A stretch of DNA of 64,000 bases. Origin: Advenella mimigardefordensis DPN7 (GTDB lineage: Bacteria > Pseudomonadota > Gammaproteobacteria > Burkholderiales > Burkholderiaceae_B). The notes below the pieces were generated by a model. That model was not told the origin of the DNA. It did not search any database and saw only the letters and a program-made list of their open reading frames with translations. The stretch covers positions 2,232,001 to 2,296,000 of the forward strand of contig NZ_CP003915.1 of assembly GCF_000521505.1 (NCBI RefSeq), written 5' to 3'. Shown here piece after piece: positions 26,095 to 34,971 of the stretch; within the stretch, counting starts at the first letter, position 1, and every line of letters begins with the position of its first letter. Made by a program: the position numbers and the translations under genes.

Positions 26095-26748
26095 ATGACG
26101 GATTATTTTGCACTGCTTGATAAGTATTTTTTGTACATTCTGCAAGGCGCAATCATCACTGTTGAGCTGACCTTCCTGGCGCTCCTGCTGAGCGTTGTGA
26201 TTGGACTGACTGTCACCTTCACGTCTATGTCGCGTGTGATTTGGCTCAAACGGATAGCGACCATTTACATCGAACTGGTCAGGGCGACCCCGGCGTTACT
26301 TCAGCTGTTTATCGTCTATTACGGTCTGACCAACATCGGCATACGTTTTGACGCGTTTACAGCGGCAGTGCTCACGCTGGGGTTTATTGGTGGGGCCTAT
26401 TCAGCTGAAATATTCAGGGCTGGAATAGAAGCGATTGATTTCGGTCAGATAGAGGCCTCGCGTTCACTGGGCATGACAGCCGTTCAGGCAATGAGGCGGA
26501 TCGTACTGCCACAGGCTTTCGTTATTACCTTGCCTCCGCTGACCAATTTCGTCATTGCCATGATCAAGGATACGTCGCTGGCGCTGACGATTTCGGTTCC
26601 CGAGATTATGTATCGGTCCTATGATGCCGCTACCCAATCTTATCGAAGTCTTGCCGTGTATATGATGGCCGGTGTTATTTATCTGGCGATATGCATTCCT
26701 TTGTCCCGTCTGGCAAAAAGACTAGAGCGAAAAGGGGATGCTTCATGA
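26095..26748 (+). CDS. Amino-acid-type ABC transporter permease
   Basis: 217 residues with about five transmembrane helices. The EAA loop is readable as [20 protein letters not shown], and the HisM/GlnP-family P-Q-A-F segment follows. Only one permease is present, so it probably works as a homodimer. Its stop overlaps the ATPase start (ATGA at 26745-26748). Confidence 0.93.
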   Translation: MTDYFALLDKYFLYILQGAIITVELTFLALLLSVVIGLTVTFTSMSRVIWLKRIATIYIELVRATPALLQLFIVYYGLTNIGIRFDAFTAAVLTLGFIGGAYSAEIFRAGIEAIDFGQIEASRSLGMTAVQAMRRIVLPQAFVITLPPLTNFVIAMIKDTSLALTISVPEIMYRSYDAATQSYRSLAVYMMAGVIYLAICIPLSRLAKRLERKGDAS

Positions 26749-27491
26749 GCAAAGAAATTGTCATGTTGCAAGATGTGCATTTGGCATTCAAGGACAACGA
26801 AGTGCTTAAGGGTATTAGCCTATCGGTTCAGGAAGGTCAAAGCGTTACGCTGATCGGGCCTAGTGGGTCGGGCAAAAGTACGCTGCTGCGATGCATAAAT
26901 CAGCTGGCGAAGATTTCTTCCGGAAAAGTGTTTTTTGACGGACAGGAGATAACCAAGTCCACAGATATCAACCAGTTGCGTACTCGCATCGGTATGGTAT
27001 TCCAACACTTCAACCTGTTTCCTCACATGACCGTGTTGGGCAATGTGACGGAGGCGCCCGTGCAGGTGCTCAAACTGCCTGCGGTACAGGCTCGCGAGCA
27101 GGCAATGGAGTTGTTGCGCCGTGTTGGGCTGGACGATAAGTCAAATGCATTTCCTGCTCAACTATCTGGTGGCCAAAAGCAGCGAGTAGCCATCGCACGG
27201 TGCCTGGCGATGAAGCCACGCGTTCTGCTGCTGGATGAGATTACTTCGGCGCTTGATCCGGAACTGGTGGGCGAGGTGCTGGCTGTTATTCGAGAATTGG
27301 CGCATCAGGGTATGACCATGATTCTGGTCACGCATGAAATGCAGTTCGCCAAAGAAGTGTCGGACAAGGTGGTTTTTATGGATGGCGGCCTTATTGTAGA
27401 GCAGGGCACACCCGATGAAATATTTCAGAATCCAAAAAATCAGCGCTTGCGTAAATTTCTGCGCGCGGTCATCGATCAGGTTGCCGAATAA
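26745..27491 (+). CDS. Amino-acid-type ABC transporter ATP-binding protein
   Basis: 248 residues from the ATG at 26745, which overlaps the permease stop; the frame is open 18 codons further upstream inside the permease. Walker [10 protein letters not shown] near 37-45, Q-loop F-Q-H-F-N-L-F-P-H, signature L-S-G-G-Q-K-Q-R, Walker [10 protein letters not shown]-loop V-T-H-E-M. It matches the GlnQ/HisP class and completes the transporter. Confidence 0.96.
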   Translation: MSKEIVMLQDVHLAFKDNEVLKGISLSVQEGQSVTLIGPSGSGKSTLLRCINQLAKISSGKVFFDGQEITKSTDINQLRTRIGMVFQHFNLFPHMTVLGNVTEAPVQVLKLPAVQAREQAMELLRRVGLDDKSNAFPAQLSGGQKQRVAIARCLAMKPRVLLLDEITSALDPELVGEVLAVIRELAHQGMTMILVTHEMQFAKEVSDKVVFMDGGLIVEQGTPDEIFQNPKNQRLRKFLRAVIDQVAE

Positions 27492-27517
27492 TTCACGCCG
27501 GGTTGTGGCGGACCCGG

Positions 27518-28534
27518 CTAGCTCAACGTCGTACCACGCACCGGAGATACCGGCAAGGTCAAGGAGGCGGACTCAAAGCTGCCTGTATCCAGTCGTGAAA
27601 GCAAGGCTTTACCACCTGCCTCGCCCAGGGCATAGGCCGGCGACTGCACCGACTCCAGCGCAGGGTTCAGGGTGGCATCGGCATCGAATGCATTGAAACC
27701 GGTAATGCCGATATCTTCCGGTATGCGATGACCGGCATCAATAAAATAACGATAGGCCACATAGGCCAGTCGGTCGTTGGTGCCGATGACGACATCTGGA
27801 AGGCCATGGGTCGCCATGGCAGTATCCAGGGCTTTCAGTGTAGACTGTCGTTGATTCTCATCACTCGAGATAATCTGATAATTACATTTGTGTTTATCAA
27901 GGACCGTGCACAGTCCTTTGACTCGGGCATCAATCGCATGCCATTGCAATTCTGGTACCAGTATGAACGCCTGCTGAGGATTGCGCGCGACGATTTTCAG
28001 CGCCAGGGCTTCTGCGCCGCCCTGATCGTCCTGATTCACAAAACAACAGTCTGTAAGCGACCTTCTGGGTTTTTCCTGGAATACAACCATGGGATGCCCA
28101 CTGGCATGAACCACGTCCAGAAAATGGCGACGGCTGGCGTTTGGTCCCGATAGCATCAGACAAAGCGCGTCTACCACAGACTCCTTCAGTAAAAATGATT
28201 GTTCGAAGCTCTCCGGTGCGATGCCATGCAGAAGCAGGCCATAGTTGTGCTTGCCCAGAAAATTGGATAAACCGGCTACCAGTTGTGTGATAAAGGGATC
28301 TGTCAGAAAAGTGGGGGAGTCGTCAACGATAGCCATGCCCACAATATAATTGCGCTGCGTACGCAATTGACGACCTGTGCGGTTGGGGCGGTAGTTTAAT
28401 TCCAGAATGATGCGCTGGACGCGCGCAACCGTTTCCGGGGAGATGCCTTTGTTGATGCCATTGACCACTTTTGAAACCGTGGCAATGGAAACCCTGGCCT
28501 GCTGCGCGACGGTTCTTAGGGTAATGGGCTTCAT
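27518..28534 (-). CDS. LacI-family transcriptional repressor
   Basis: 338 residues. The N-terminal HTH reads L-R-T-V-A-Q-Q-A-R-V-S-I-A-T-V-S-K-V-V-N, with a hinge helix near L-N-Y-R-P-N-R-T-G-R-Q-L-R, then a periplasmic-binding-protein-like effector domain. It converges on the ABC operon with 26 bp between stops. A perfect TATAAT on the minus strand (28560-28565) probably belongs to its promoter. The TTAAACGTTTAA site at 24363 is its likely target. Confidence 0.9.
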   Translation of the reverse strand: MKPITLRTVAQQARVSIATVSKVVNGINKGISPETVARVQRIILELNYRPNRTGRQLRTQRNYIVGMAIVDDSPTFLTDPFITQLVAGLSNFLGKHNYGLLLHGIAPESFEQSFLLKESVVDALCLMLSGPNASRRHFLDVVHASGHPMVVFQEKPRRSLTDCCFVNQDDQGGAEALALKIVARNPQQAFILVPELQWHAIDARVKGLCTVLDKHKCNYQIISSDENQRQSTLKALDTAMATHGLPDVVIGTNDRLAYVAYRYFIDAGHRIPEDIGITGFNAFDADATLNPALESVQSPAYALGEAGGKALLSRLDTGSFESASLTLPVSPVRGTTLS

Positions 28535-28591
28535 GGTCTGCTCGCTATCAGAATGAAAAATTATAGCCTACATGCCGGATACAGGCCATAT

Positions 28592-29878
28592 TCACCCTAA
28601 TTGCAAACGCAATACCAGTGCCGCAAGCGTAATCAATAACACCGGTAGCGTAAGGACGATACCCACCCGGAAATAGTAGCCCCAGGTGATTCGCATGCCC
28701 TTGCGTGCCAGCACGTGCAGCCATAGTAAGGTTGCCAGGCTGCCCACCGGCGTGATTTTCGGACCCAGGTCACTACCGATAACGTTCGCGTAAATCATGG
28801 CTTCACGAACCACGCCTGTGGCCTGGCTGGTTTCAATCGACAGGGCGCCGATCAGCACCGTGGGCAGATTATTCATCACAGAGGAGAGCAGGGCGGTGAG
28901 CATGCCGGTTCCCACCGTGGCCGTCCAGATGCCAGTGTCTGCCAGCAGGTTGAGGGCCTGTGTGATATATCCGGTCAGACCGGCATTACGCAGACCATAG
29001 ACGACCAGGTACATGCCAAGCGAGAAAAAGACGATAGACCACGGAGCTTCGCGCAAGACCTTGCGGGTGCGAATTACATGTCCCTGACCGGCAACAATCC
29101 ACAGTATCAGCGCGCCCGCAGAGGCAATCACACTGACAGGAATCCCGCTATCTTCAAGCAGGAAAAATCCAAGAAGTAACATGGCCAGCACCAGCCAACC
29201 TGTAATAAACGTGCGCCGATCAATAATCGCTGAAGCCGGGGCTTTCAGGGCGGCAGCGTTATAGGTGACGGGAATATCCCTGAGGAAATAAAATGCCAGT
29301 ACCAGTAAGGTGGCCGCGACCGATATCAGGTTTACCGGCACCATCACCTGCGCATACCGGGCAAAGCTGATATGGAAAAAATCGGCCGATACAATATTAA
29401 CCAGATTCGATACGATCAATGGCAAACTGGCCGTGTCGGCAATGAAGCCGGCGGCCATCACAAATGCAAGGGTTGCCGCCGGACCGAAGCCCAGCGCCGT
29501 GAGCATCGCCATTACAATCGGTGTAAGGATAAGGGCCGCACCATCATTGGCAAATAAGGCAGAGACGGCCGCACCTAACAGAATCACCAGACAGAAGAGG
29601 ACACGGCCTCGCTCTTTCCCCCAGCGCGCGATGTGTAGCGCGGCCCATTCGAAAAAGCCTGCCTCGTCCAATAACAGGCTGATAATGATAATGGCAATAA
29701 ACGTTGCGGTCGCGTTCCAGATAATTGCCCATACTACCGGAATATCAGAAAAATGGATGGTGCCTGTCATCAGCGCCAGCGCAGCGCCCAGCATCGCGCT
29801 CCAGCCAACCCCCAGACCGCGTGGCTGCCAGATAACCAGAATCATGGTCAGGATGAAAATAGCAAGTGCGATCAACAT
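28592..29878 (-). CDS. arsB: Arsenite efflux pump ArsB
   Basis: 428 residues, about twelve transmembrane helices, the family's usual length. Typical segments are [20 protein letters not shown] and [11 protein letters not shown]. ArsB extrudes arsenite or antimonite, alone or with ArsA. No arsR or arsC gene is adjacent, which is unusual. It lies 68 bp downstream of the lipid-type operon on the same strand and may be partly read through from it. Confidence 0.88.
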   Translation of the reverse strand: MLIALAIFILTMILVIWQPRGLGVGWSAMLGAALALMTGTIHFSDIPVVWAIIWNATATFIAIIIISLLLDEAGFFEWAALHIARWGKERGRVLFCLVILLGAAVSALFANDGAALILTPIVMAMLTALGFGPAATLAFVMAAGFIADTASLPLIVSNLVNIVSADFFHISFARYAQVMVPVNLISVAATLLVLAFYFLRDIPVTYNAAALKAPASAIIDRRTFITGWLVLAMLLLGFFLLEDSGIPVSVIASAGALILWIVAGQGHVIRTRKVLREAPWSIVFFSLGMYLVVYGLRNAGLTGYITQALNLLADTGIWTATVGTGMLTALLSSVMNNLPTVLIGALSIETSQATGVVREAMIYANVIGSDLGPKITPVGSLATLLWLHVLARKGMRITWGYYFRVGIVLTLPVLLITLAALVLRLQLG

Positions 29879-29946
29879 AGAAGCAACTCATTTACCGATC
29901 CAACAAGCGTCAGATCGCAAAGAAAATAACAATAGGTTCCGGACGA

Positions 29947-30864
29947 TTACCCGGCCTGTTCCGCGACAGGGTCATACGGCGCTGCCTGTTTGGCTTCGTA
30001 CTCCCGTTTTTTCTGCAGCAACAGACAATGCAGCATTTCGGATGACAAGCCATGCAGCACCAGTCTGTGTCCGGCGCGCAAGGTCGACAGCGGCACCAGC
30101 GGATGGTGATTGTTCACCAGCATCAGATGTTCCGGTGCCTGCAGAATCCGGGCCGCGTAGATGCCGATGGTCTCATCCAGCTGCAGCGAGTTCGCCGCAC
30201 GCCAGAAATCATTATCGGTGAGCAGCAATTGATAAAGCGGCGTGAACAACTCAATGGCACTTTGCAGGTCCAGCACATTGCTGCGGGTCTCGGGCATGTC
30301 CTGCAATTGAACAGTTGGTTCATGCAACATTGAAAAATCGGGATTTTCTACCGGGCCCAGGCGCTTGTCTGCATCCTGCAAGGCCTGATTCAGGCGAATG
30401 ACGAAGTTGTATAGATTGATATCATGCTTAACGAAGAGGTGGTCTTTCAGCTCGTCTATGGTTTCAGGCGTTAGCGGACTTGTCGTAATAGGTGCCGGCG
30501 AGTTGGCGGCGATGAAAGCCAGGATCTGCGAACCCAGATGAAAATGCCGCAGGATCAGCCAATTGGCCTGCGGCGATACGAAACGTTTAAGCCCCCATAC
30601 CAGAATGCGATGCAGGAGTGCCGACTGGGCCCAGCGTCGTGGCAGGAACGTCTTGACGACCTGAATCAGAATAATGCACAGGCGCGCCAGGGGTCGCAAA
30701 AAGGGTAATAGATACTGGCGCGAGCCTGAGCTGGAATCGACCAGCCAGGCCTGCTTGACCTCCTCGGGCAGCGGGGTGCTTTGATCAAGATAGGACGCCA
30801 GCCAGGGGCTTGGATCCTCGGGGTTATGACCGTTTTTCAGAAATTCAGGTTGTTTACTTGTCAC
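29947..30864 (-). CDS. Uncharacterised protein of the KAS III-HDO operon
   Basis: 305 residues, not recognised. It is mostly alpha-helical by composition, with a basic amphipathic stretch near 55-100 (L-C-I-I-L-I-Q-V-V-K-T-F-L-P-R-R) that might touch membrane. No signal peptide or catalytic motif stands out. It contains a His/Asn cluster V-N-N-H-H-P-L-V-P-L near 250. Its ATG overlaps the stop of the KAS III fusion by 4 bp, so the two are translated together and probably at fixed stoichiometry. A scaffold or carrier role is a guess. Confidence 0.75.
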   Translation of the reverse strand: MTSKQPEFLKNGHNPEDPSPWLASYLDQSTPLPEEVKQAWLVDSSSGSRQYLLPFLRPLARLCIILIQVVKTFLPRRWAQSALLHRILVWGLKRFVSPQANWLILRHFHLGSQILAFIAANSPAPITTSPLTPETIDELKDHLFVKHDINLYNFVIRLNQALQDADKRLGPVENPDFSMLHEPTVQLQDMPETRSNVLDLQSAIELFTPLYQLLLTDNDFWRAANSLQLDETIGIYAARILQAPEHLMLVNNHHPLVPLSTLRAGHRLVLHGLSSEMLHCLLLQKKREYEAKQAAPYDPVAEQAG

Positions 30865-32828
30865 GATTCGTACTCTTTTGCATGATGAAACTGCATGAGA
30901 TAAAGTGCTGCTGTCCGTCGCGCCGTATCCACAATCTGACGTTCAGCACGACCCCGGTTATCGCAGTCGAGCGCCAGGGACACAGCCACCAGCCAGCGCT
31001 GCAGATGATGCTCATCGTTATGGCCATGATATTCCAGAAACCGGAATGCGTCCGCCGGCAGCGGCAGCGTGGCCCTCAGCAATGGCAGCAGGGCAGGGAC
31101 GATGCGCTGGCCGGTGCCTTCTATAATGTAGATTGCGCCCAGCAATCCAATGGGGTTGACGGTCTCGGCCAGGCCATGCAAATAAGCGTTCAGTGCTTCA
31201 CCACCTGGGTTGCGACGCAATGTATCGATATCTTCTATCGTGCCGCCCGCCTTGCGATAATCTTCGAAAAGAATCTGAAAGTCGTTTTGTTCTTCTCCCG
31301 CATGCAGCTTAATCAGCTCGGCCAGCGGTGCATATTGCGCTGACAATGAGCCTACAGCCTTACGCATCCACTGGGTACCCTGACGCACCTGAGGAATCCA
31401 GTGGGCCGTCCAGTTGATATAGTCCTGCGTATCAAAGCGGCGTTCGCGCAATGCGCTGACTAGCGGCGTGCGCCACACCCGGGAACGGTAATCGTGCCAG
31501 ATGGTGGCCAGTTCGGTCAGCAATGGAGCAAGACCTTGCGGTGCGTGGGCCGGATCGTGTGGCGGCCCGATGTCTTCGGCATCCAGTGTGGTGGAAAGCT
31601 CGCCTGAACGTGAGCGGGTCGACACGCCTGCAGCAGGCGGGATTGCTTGCCGGTCGCCCGGCTGTGACTGCGCACCCGGTTGTGATGGGGCGTCATCGTC
31701 CTCCACTTCCAGCAGCATATATGCGGTCATGAACCGGCCGGATTCAGGCACGTAGCACAGGATCTGATCACCCGCCGCCAGGGTTTTCGTTTGCAGAAAC
31801 TCAGCCAGCATAATCATGATGGAAGCTGCGCCGGTATTGCCACGCCAGGCCAGATTACTGAACCAATGCTCGCGGGCAATAGCCAGTCCGGCCTTATCCA
31901 GCAGGTCTGCAACCACCGGAATGAATTTTTCCGACGAATAATGGCACAGGAAGTGACGGATACGTGCCGGGTCAACCCACTTGTCACGCACCAGTTTGAC
32001 GTATTCGTGAATACCGATATCAAACAGATGCGGCAGGAGCCGGATATCCTGGCGTAACGCCAGCGCGCCATCGGCTTCGGCCTCTGCCCAGGAGGGATAA
32101 TCAAGATGGCCACGCTGGCGGTCGGCCGACAAACCCAATTGCATGCAGACCGGATAATCGCCAGAGAAGGAACGCTGGTGTATCCATTTGAGTCTGATAC
32201 GCAGACCGGGCAGAATCGATTGACCCGCGTGGTGGTTGCCCGAGAGCAGAACGGCACCAGCTCCGTCCGATAACATCCAGCGCAGAAAATGCGCATCAAA
32301 ATCGGCATCATATCCACGCGAAGCGAACCTGGAGCGTTTGAACAGACGGGAAGGCATTTCGCTGGCTACCGCGATTCCATGTGCATGTGCGCCGCTCTGT
32401 ATGCCCTGTGCGACGGCCTGAATGGCGGACACGCCGGCCGCACAAATGCCGTGAATCGAGACGGTTTCCATAGGCGGCGCCGACAGCTGGCCCTGAATCA
32501 TATTGGCAAAACCGGGCATAAGCGTATCGCCGCCGGAAGAGCCGCTGGCCAGCAGCGAAATATCCGACAGGGTGAGTTGCCCGCGTTGCAGGCAGTCGGT
32601 CACGGCCGCTGATGCAAGCATGGCATTCGTATGCGTTGTGTTGCCGTCCGGATCTATGGCGTAATAACGTTGCTTAATGCCGTTTTCTGCAAGAATGCGC
32701 TGTTTGATTCGCCCGGAAATACGGTTAAGCGGCGCGATGAATGCATCCATGCGCTCGTTATCCACCGGCTCTCCGGGTAAAAAATAGCTGGCTTGCTGCA
32801 AATAGACTTGATCAAATTCAATAGGCAT
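30861..32828 (-). CDS. Beta-ketoacyl synthase III fused to a haem-oxygenase-like di-metal (HDO) domain
   Basis: 655 residues from the ATG at 32828; an ATG at 32870, inside the upstream desaturase gene, is possible. Residues about 1-370 are a FabH/KAS III thiolase fold with a complete catalytic triad: Cys129 (H-G-I-C-A-A-G), His296 (L-C-H-Y-S-S-E-K) and Asn331 (R-G-N-T-G-A-A-S). A Pro/Ser/acid-rich linker covers about 375-430. Residues about 435-655 are helical, with H-A-G-E-E (509-513), Glu570 in I-I-E-G-T-G and an H-x3-D-x2-H motif (601-608). That motif is the signature of haem-oxygenase-like diiron oxygenases such as UndA. It probably condenses an acyl thioester and oxidises the product. 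The product is unknown. The E-x-x-H ligand pair of classic HDOs is altered (E-x-x-D), so metal content needs testing. Confidence 0.85.
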   Translation of the reverse strand: MPIEFDQVYLQQASYFLPGEPVDNERMDAFIAPLNRISGRIKQRILAENGIKQRYYAIDPDGNTTHTNAMLASAAVTDCLQRGQLTLSDISLLASGSSGGDTLMPGFANMIQGQLSAPPMETVSIHGICAAGVSAIQAVAQGIQSGAHAHGIAVASEMPSRLFKRSRFASRGYDADFDAHFLRWMLSDGAGAVLLSGNHHAGQSILPGLRIRLKWIHQRSFSGDYPVCMQLGLSADRQRGHLDYPSWAEAEADGALALRQDIRLLPHLFDIGIHEYVKLVRDKWVDPARIRHFLCHYSSEKFIPVVADLLDKAGLAIAREHWFSNLAWRGNTGAASIMIMLAEFLQTKTLAAGDQILCYVPESGRFMTAYMLLEVEDDDAPSQPGAQSQPGDRQAIPPAAGVSTRSRSGELSTTLDAEDIGPPHDPAHAPQGLAPLLTELATIWHDYRSRVWRTPLVSALRERRFDTQDYINWTAHWIPQVRQGTQWMRKAVGSLSAQYAPLAELIKLHAGEEQNDFQILFEDYRKAGGTIEDIDTLRRNPGGEALNAYLHGLAETVNPIGLLGAIYIIEGTGQRIVPALLPLLRATLPLPADAFRFLEYHGHNDEHHLQRWLVAVSLALDCDNRGRAERQIVDTARRTAALYLMQFHHAKEYES

Positions 32829-32838
32829 AGTCGGTCCG

Positions 32839-33810
32839 TCAGGTCGTGGGCGGAGGCAGGCGGTTGGCATCGGAATGCATCAGTGACTGGCTGCGATAGC
32901 GCTGGCTGAACGTGCCCATGATAAAGGTGCGTATCATGTAACTGGCCAGGCCGCGTTCCAGCATGGCCGGATGCGTCCGACTGCGGTACTGCTGTTCGTG
33001 CAATTGGGTCAGTCGCGACCAGTGGGTGCGACCATGTTCGTGATGCGCGGTGTGTAAACCGATATTAAACAGAAGGGGATTGACCCAGCCTTCGAAATTA
33101 CGGGCAAATGCGATCGGGGATCCCGCCTGGCGCCCCTGTGCAGCGCCATCGGCATGAGCGTGTTGCAGATAATTGGTTGCCAGTAACCAGTGCAGCCCAT
33201 GCAGCTGCGGGACAATGACAAACAGGAGGGCCTTGCCCGGGTTAAGCGTTAATAGTGTTGTCCAGAGCAGGAGCCAGAGCACATACTGACGTATGCAATA
33301 ACGCCAGACTCCTGGGTAATAGCGACGCATCCTTCCCAGCCAGTTATAAATGGCGGGATACAGCACACTGATCGCCTGAAAAGGATGCAGCAAATAACCG
33401 GGCAGTGTATTGGTGTCGCCTGCCGCAAACCGATAGGTGCGGGCAACATCCAGTTCACCGTGCTTGTAGCGGTGATGATTGGCGACATGCGTAGGAAAAA
33501 ACACGCAAGTGGGATGGCCTTGCAGCAGTGTAATGAGCATATCTGTACAGCGATTGGCACGCTTGCCGTGCCACATGCGCACATGCGTATGGTTGTGATG
33601 GATCACGCCAATTCCCAGGGTCAGAAACAACAGGATCAGGTACAGGGCCACAGAAAAGCCGTAAAGCCATTGCCAGATCACCAGCGCCGGAAAGGCCGCC
33701 ATGTACAGCAGGCTTTGCCAGTCCCTGGCGTATTTTAACCGGGGAACGCGCTTGTGTTGTGGATCAAAAGAGCCACTTGCAGCACCGGATTGATTGCTCT
33801 GCGGTGTCAT
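32839..33810 (-). CDS. Membrane fatty-acid desaturase-family enzyme
   Basis: 323 residues. Three histidine boxes of the di-iron membrane desaturase/hydroxylase superfamily are intact: H-H-N-H-T-H (71-76), H-V-A-N-H-H (108-113) and H-T-A-H-H-E-H (253-259), with an extra His217. Hydrophobic segments lie at about 33-70 and 176-215. It should desaturate or hydroxylate a lipid acyl chain in the inner membrane. Its start overlaps the stop of the upstream hydroxylase by 4 bp, and the KAS III gene begins about 10 bp later. Confidence 0.88.
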   Translation of the reverse strand: MTPQSNQSGAASGSFDPQHKRVPRLKYARDWQSLLYMAAFPALVIWQWLYGFSVALYLILLFLTLGIGVIHHNHTHVRMWHGKRANRCTDMLITLLQGHPTCVFFPTHVANHHRYKHGELDVARTYRFAAGDTNTLPGYLLHPFQAISVLYPAIYNWLGRMRRYYPGVWRYCIRQYVLWLLLWTTLLTLNPGKALLFVIVPQLHGLHWLLATNYLQHAHADGAAQGRQAGSPIAFARNFEGWVNPLLFNIGLHTAHHEHGRTHWSRLTQLHEQQYRSRTHPAMLERGLASYMIRTFIMGTFSQRYRSQSLMHSDANRLPPPTT

Positions 33811-34595
33811 ACCGGACCCGCGTCTATCGACTCAGCCTGCCTGCGCCGGGTCACGCGCTCCACAACAGCACGCGCAGCATCCGCCGGAAGGCGTGTGCCG
33901 AACAACCTGTCCATGAAAGTGAATTGAAAACCGTAGTTGCCGTTATAGCAGGCATGATGCAGGTGATGGCGACGACTGGCCGCAAACCAATGCGCATAGG
34001 AGACATTCGGGAAGAAATCATAATTGGCATGGCCAATACAATTGAAGAACAGACTGAACAGTGGCACCGAGAACAGCGCCCAGAAACTGAAATCATGCAA
34101 AAGCATGGGCAACAGAATCACATTACCCAGCATCAGGGCTTCGATCGGATGAAAGCTGTAGGTGGAAAAGGGCGTTGTAACCACCGAACGATGATGCGGC
34201 AAATGGAACCGGCGCAGCCATCGCGTATGCAGCATTCGATGGTTGAGCCAGAAATGAATGTCGTTCCAGATGGCGAGAGCCAGAATTTCCACCACGATCT
34301 GCCAACCCGAAGGATTCGGGTCCAGCGCAGCCCAGCCGAGCTGCAGCAGCCCCCAGGGGAAAATCATGCCGACACCGAAAATAAGAACAGACAACCCCGA
34401 CCAGGTAAGCTCATGGCGCAACTGGGCCGCCGTCACCGGCCGTGGGTCCAGAACATGTCCGATACCCAGTGACGGCAAAAGATGCCGGGTTAACAACCAG
34501 GTGAGGCTGCCCAATAGCAGATAAATACCGCCAAAAAACAGCAGCCCCCAGAAGATAACCTGCCATGCGGACAGAGAGAGAAAGACTTGACCCAT
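33807..34595 (-). CDS. Sterol-desaturase/fatty-acid-hydroxylase superfamily protein
   Basis: 262 residues, first gene of the four-gene operon. Histidine boxes: H-F-W-L-N-H (114-119) with His123, H-L-P-H-H (131-135), His149 and His189, and H-H-L-H-H (210-214). These match the PF04116-type di-iron fold. Four hydrophobic helices lie at about 11-35, 65-90, 98-112 and 155-187. The family hydroxylates sterols, carotenoids or fatty acyl chains. No good Shine-Dalgarno site is visible before the ATG at 34595. Confidence 0.88.
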   Translation of the reverse strand: MGQVFLSLSAWQVIFWGLLFFGGIYLLLGSLTWLLTRHLLPSLGIGHVLDPRPVTAAQLRHELTWSGLSVLIFGVGMIFPWGLLQLGWAALDPNPSGWQIVVEILALAIWNDIHFWLNHRMLHTRWLRRFHLPHHRSVVTTPFSTYSFHPIEALMLGNVILLPMLLHDFSFWALFSVPLFSLFFNCIGHANYDFFPNVSYAHWFAASRRHHLHHACYNGNYGFQFTFMDRLFGTRLPADAARAVVERVTRRRQAESIDAGPV

Positions 34596-34971
34596 ATTAT
34601 TATGCGAAAGAACCGAAGTGGCTTTTAAGGCGATTAAATGACCTTTGCTTGTTAATCGGCCACGTATTGTCGGCGCCCGATTTTCTTATATTGGATGAAT
34701 AATAGCCGGAATTGGCCGAATGGCGCGTTGCGGGAGTGGGATTATGACATTTTTATGGAAGGCAGTAGGAGGGATGCGTGGCCAAAGCGGATAACGAACG
34801 CAGGGAGAGGGGACAAGCCGTGATTACGTTGCTGCACGCCAGGCATATCCGGACTGAAGGCACGTGATGGTGTGTTACGAGTGTGCCGGTACTTCAAGTG
34901 GCATACCCGCGAACGATGATTATCGGCTAAACACCTCATCGTTCGCCGCTTGCCAGACGGTTTTATTTTCT
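34596..34971. other. Intergenic region upstream of the lipid operon
   Basis: 376 bp between the operon start (minus strand) and the end of the next receptor gene. It must carry the operon promoter; AT-rich stretches occur at 34596-34650 and 34682-34705, but no consensus pair is convincing. A 65-codon open frame (34742-34939, minus) shows no family features and I do not call it. Confidence 0.4.

Noticed and set aside
29310..30221. 303-codon plus-strand open frame across arsB and the unknown gene
   Set aside because: It overlaps two minus-strand genes; its product is Arg/Thr/Ala-rich with no recognisable fold.
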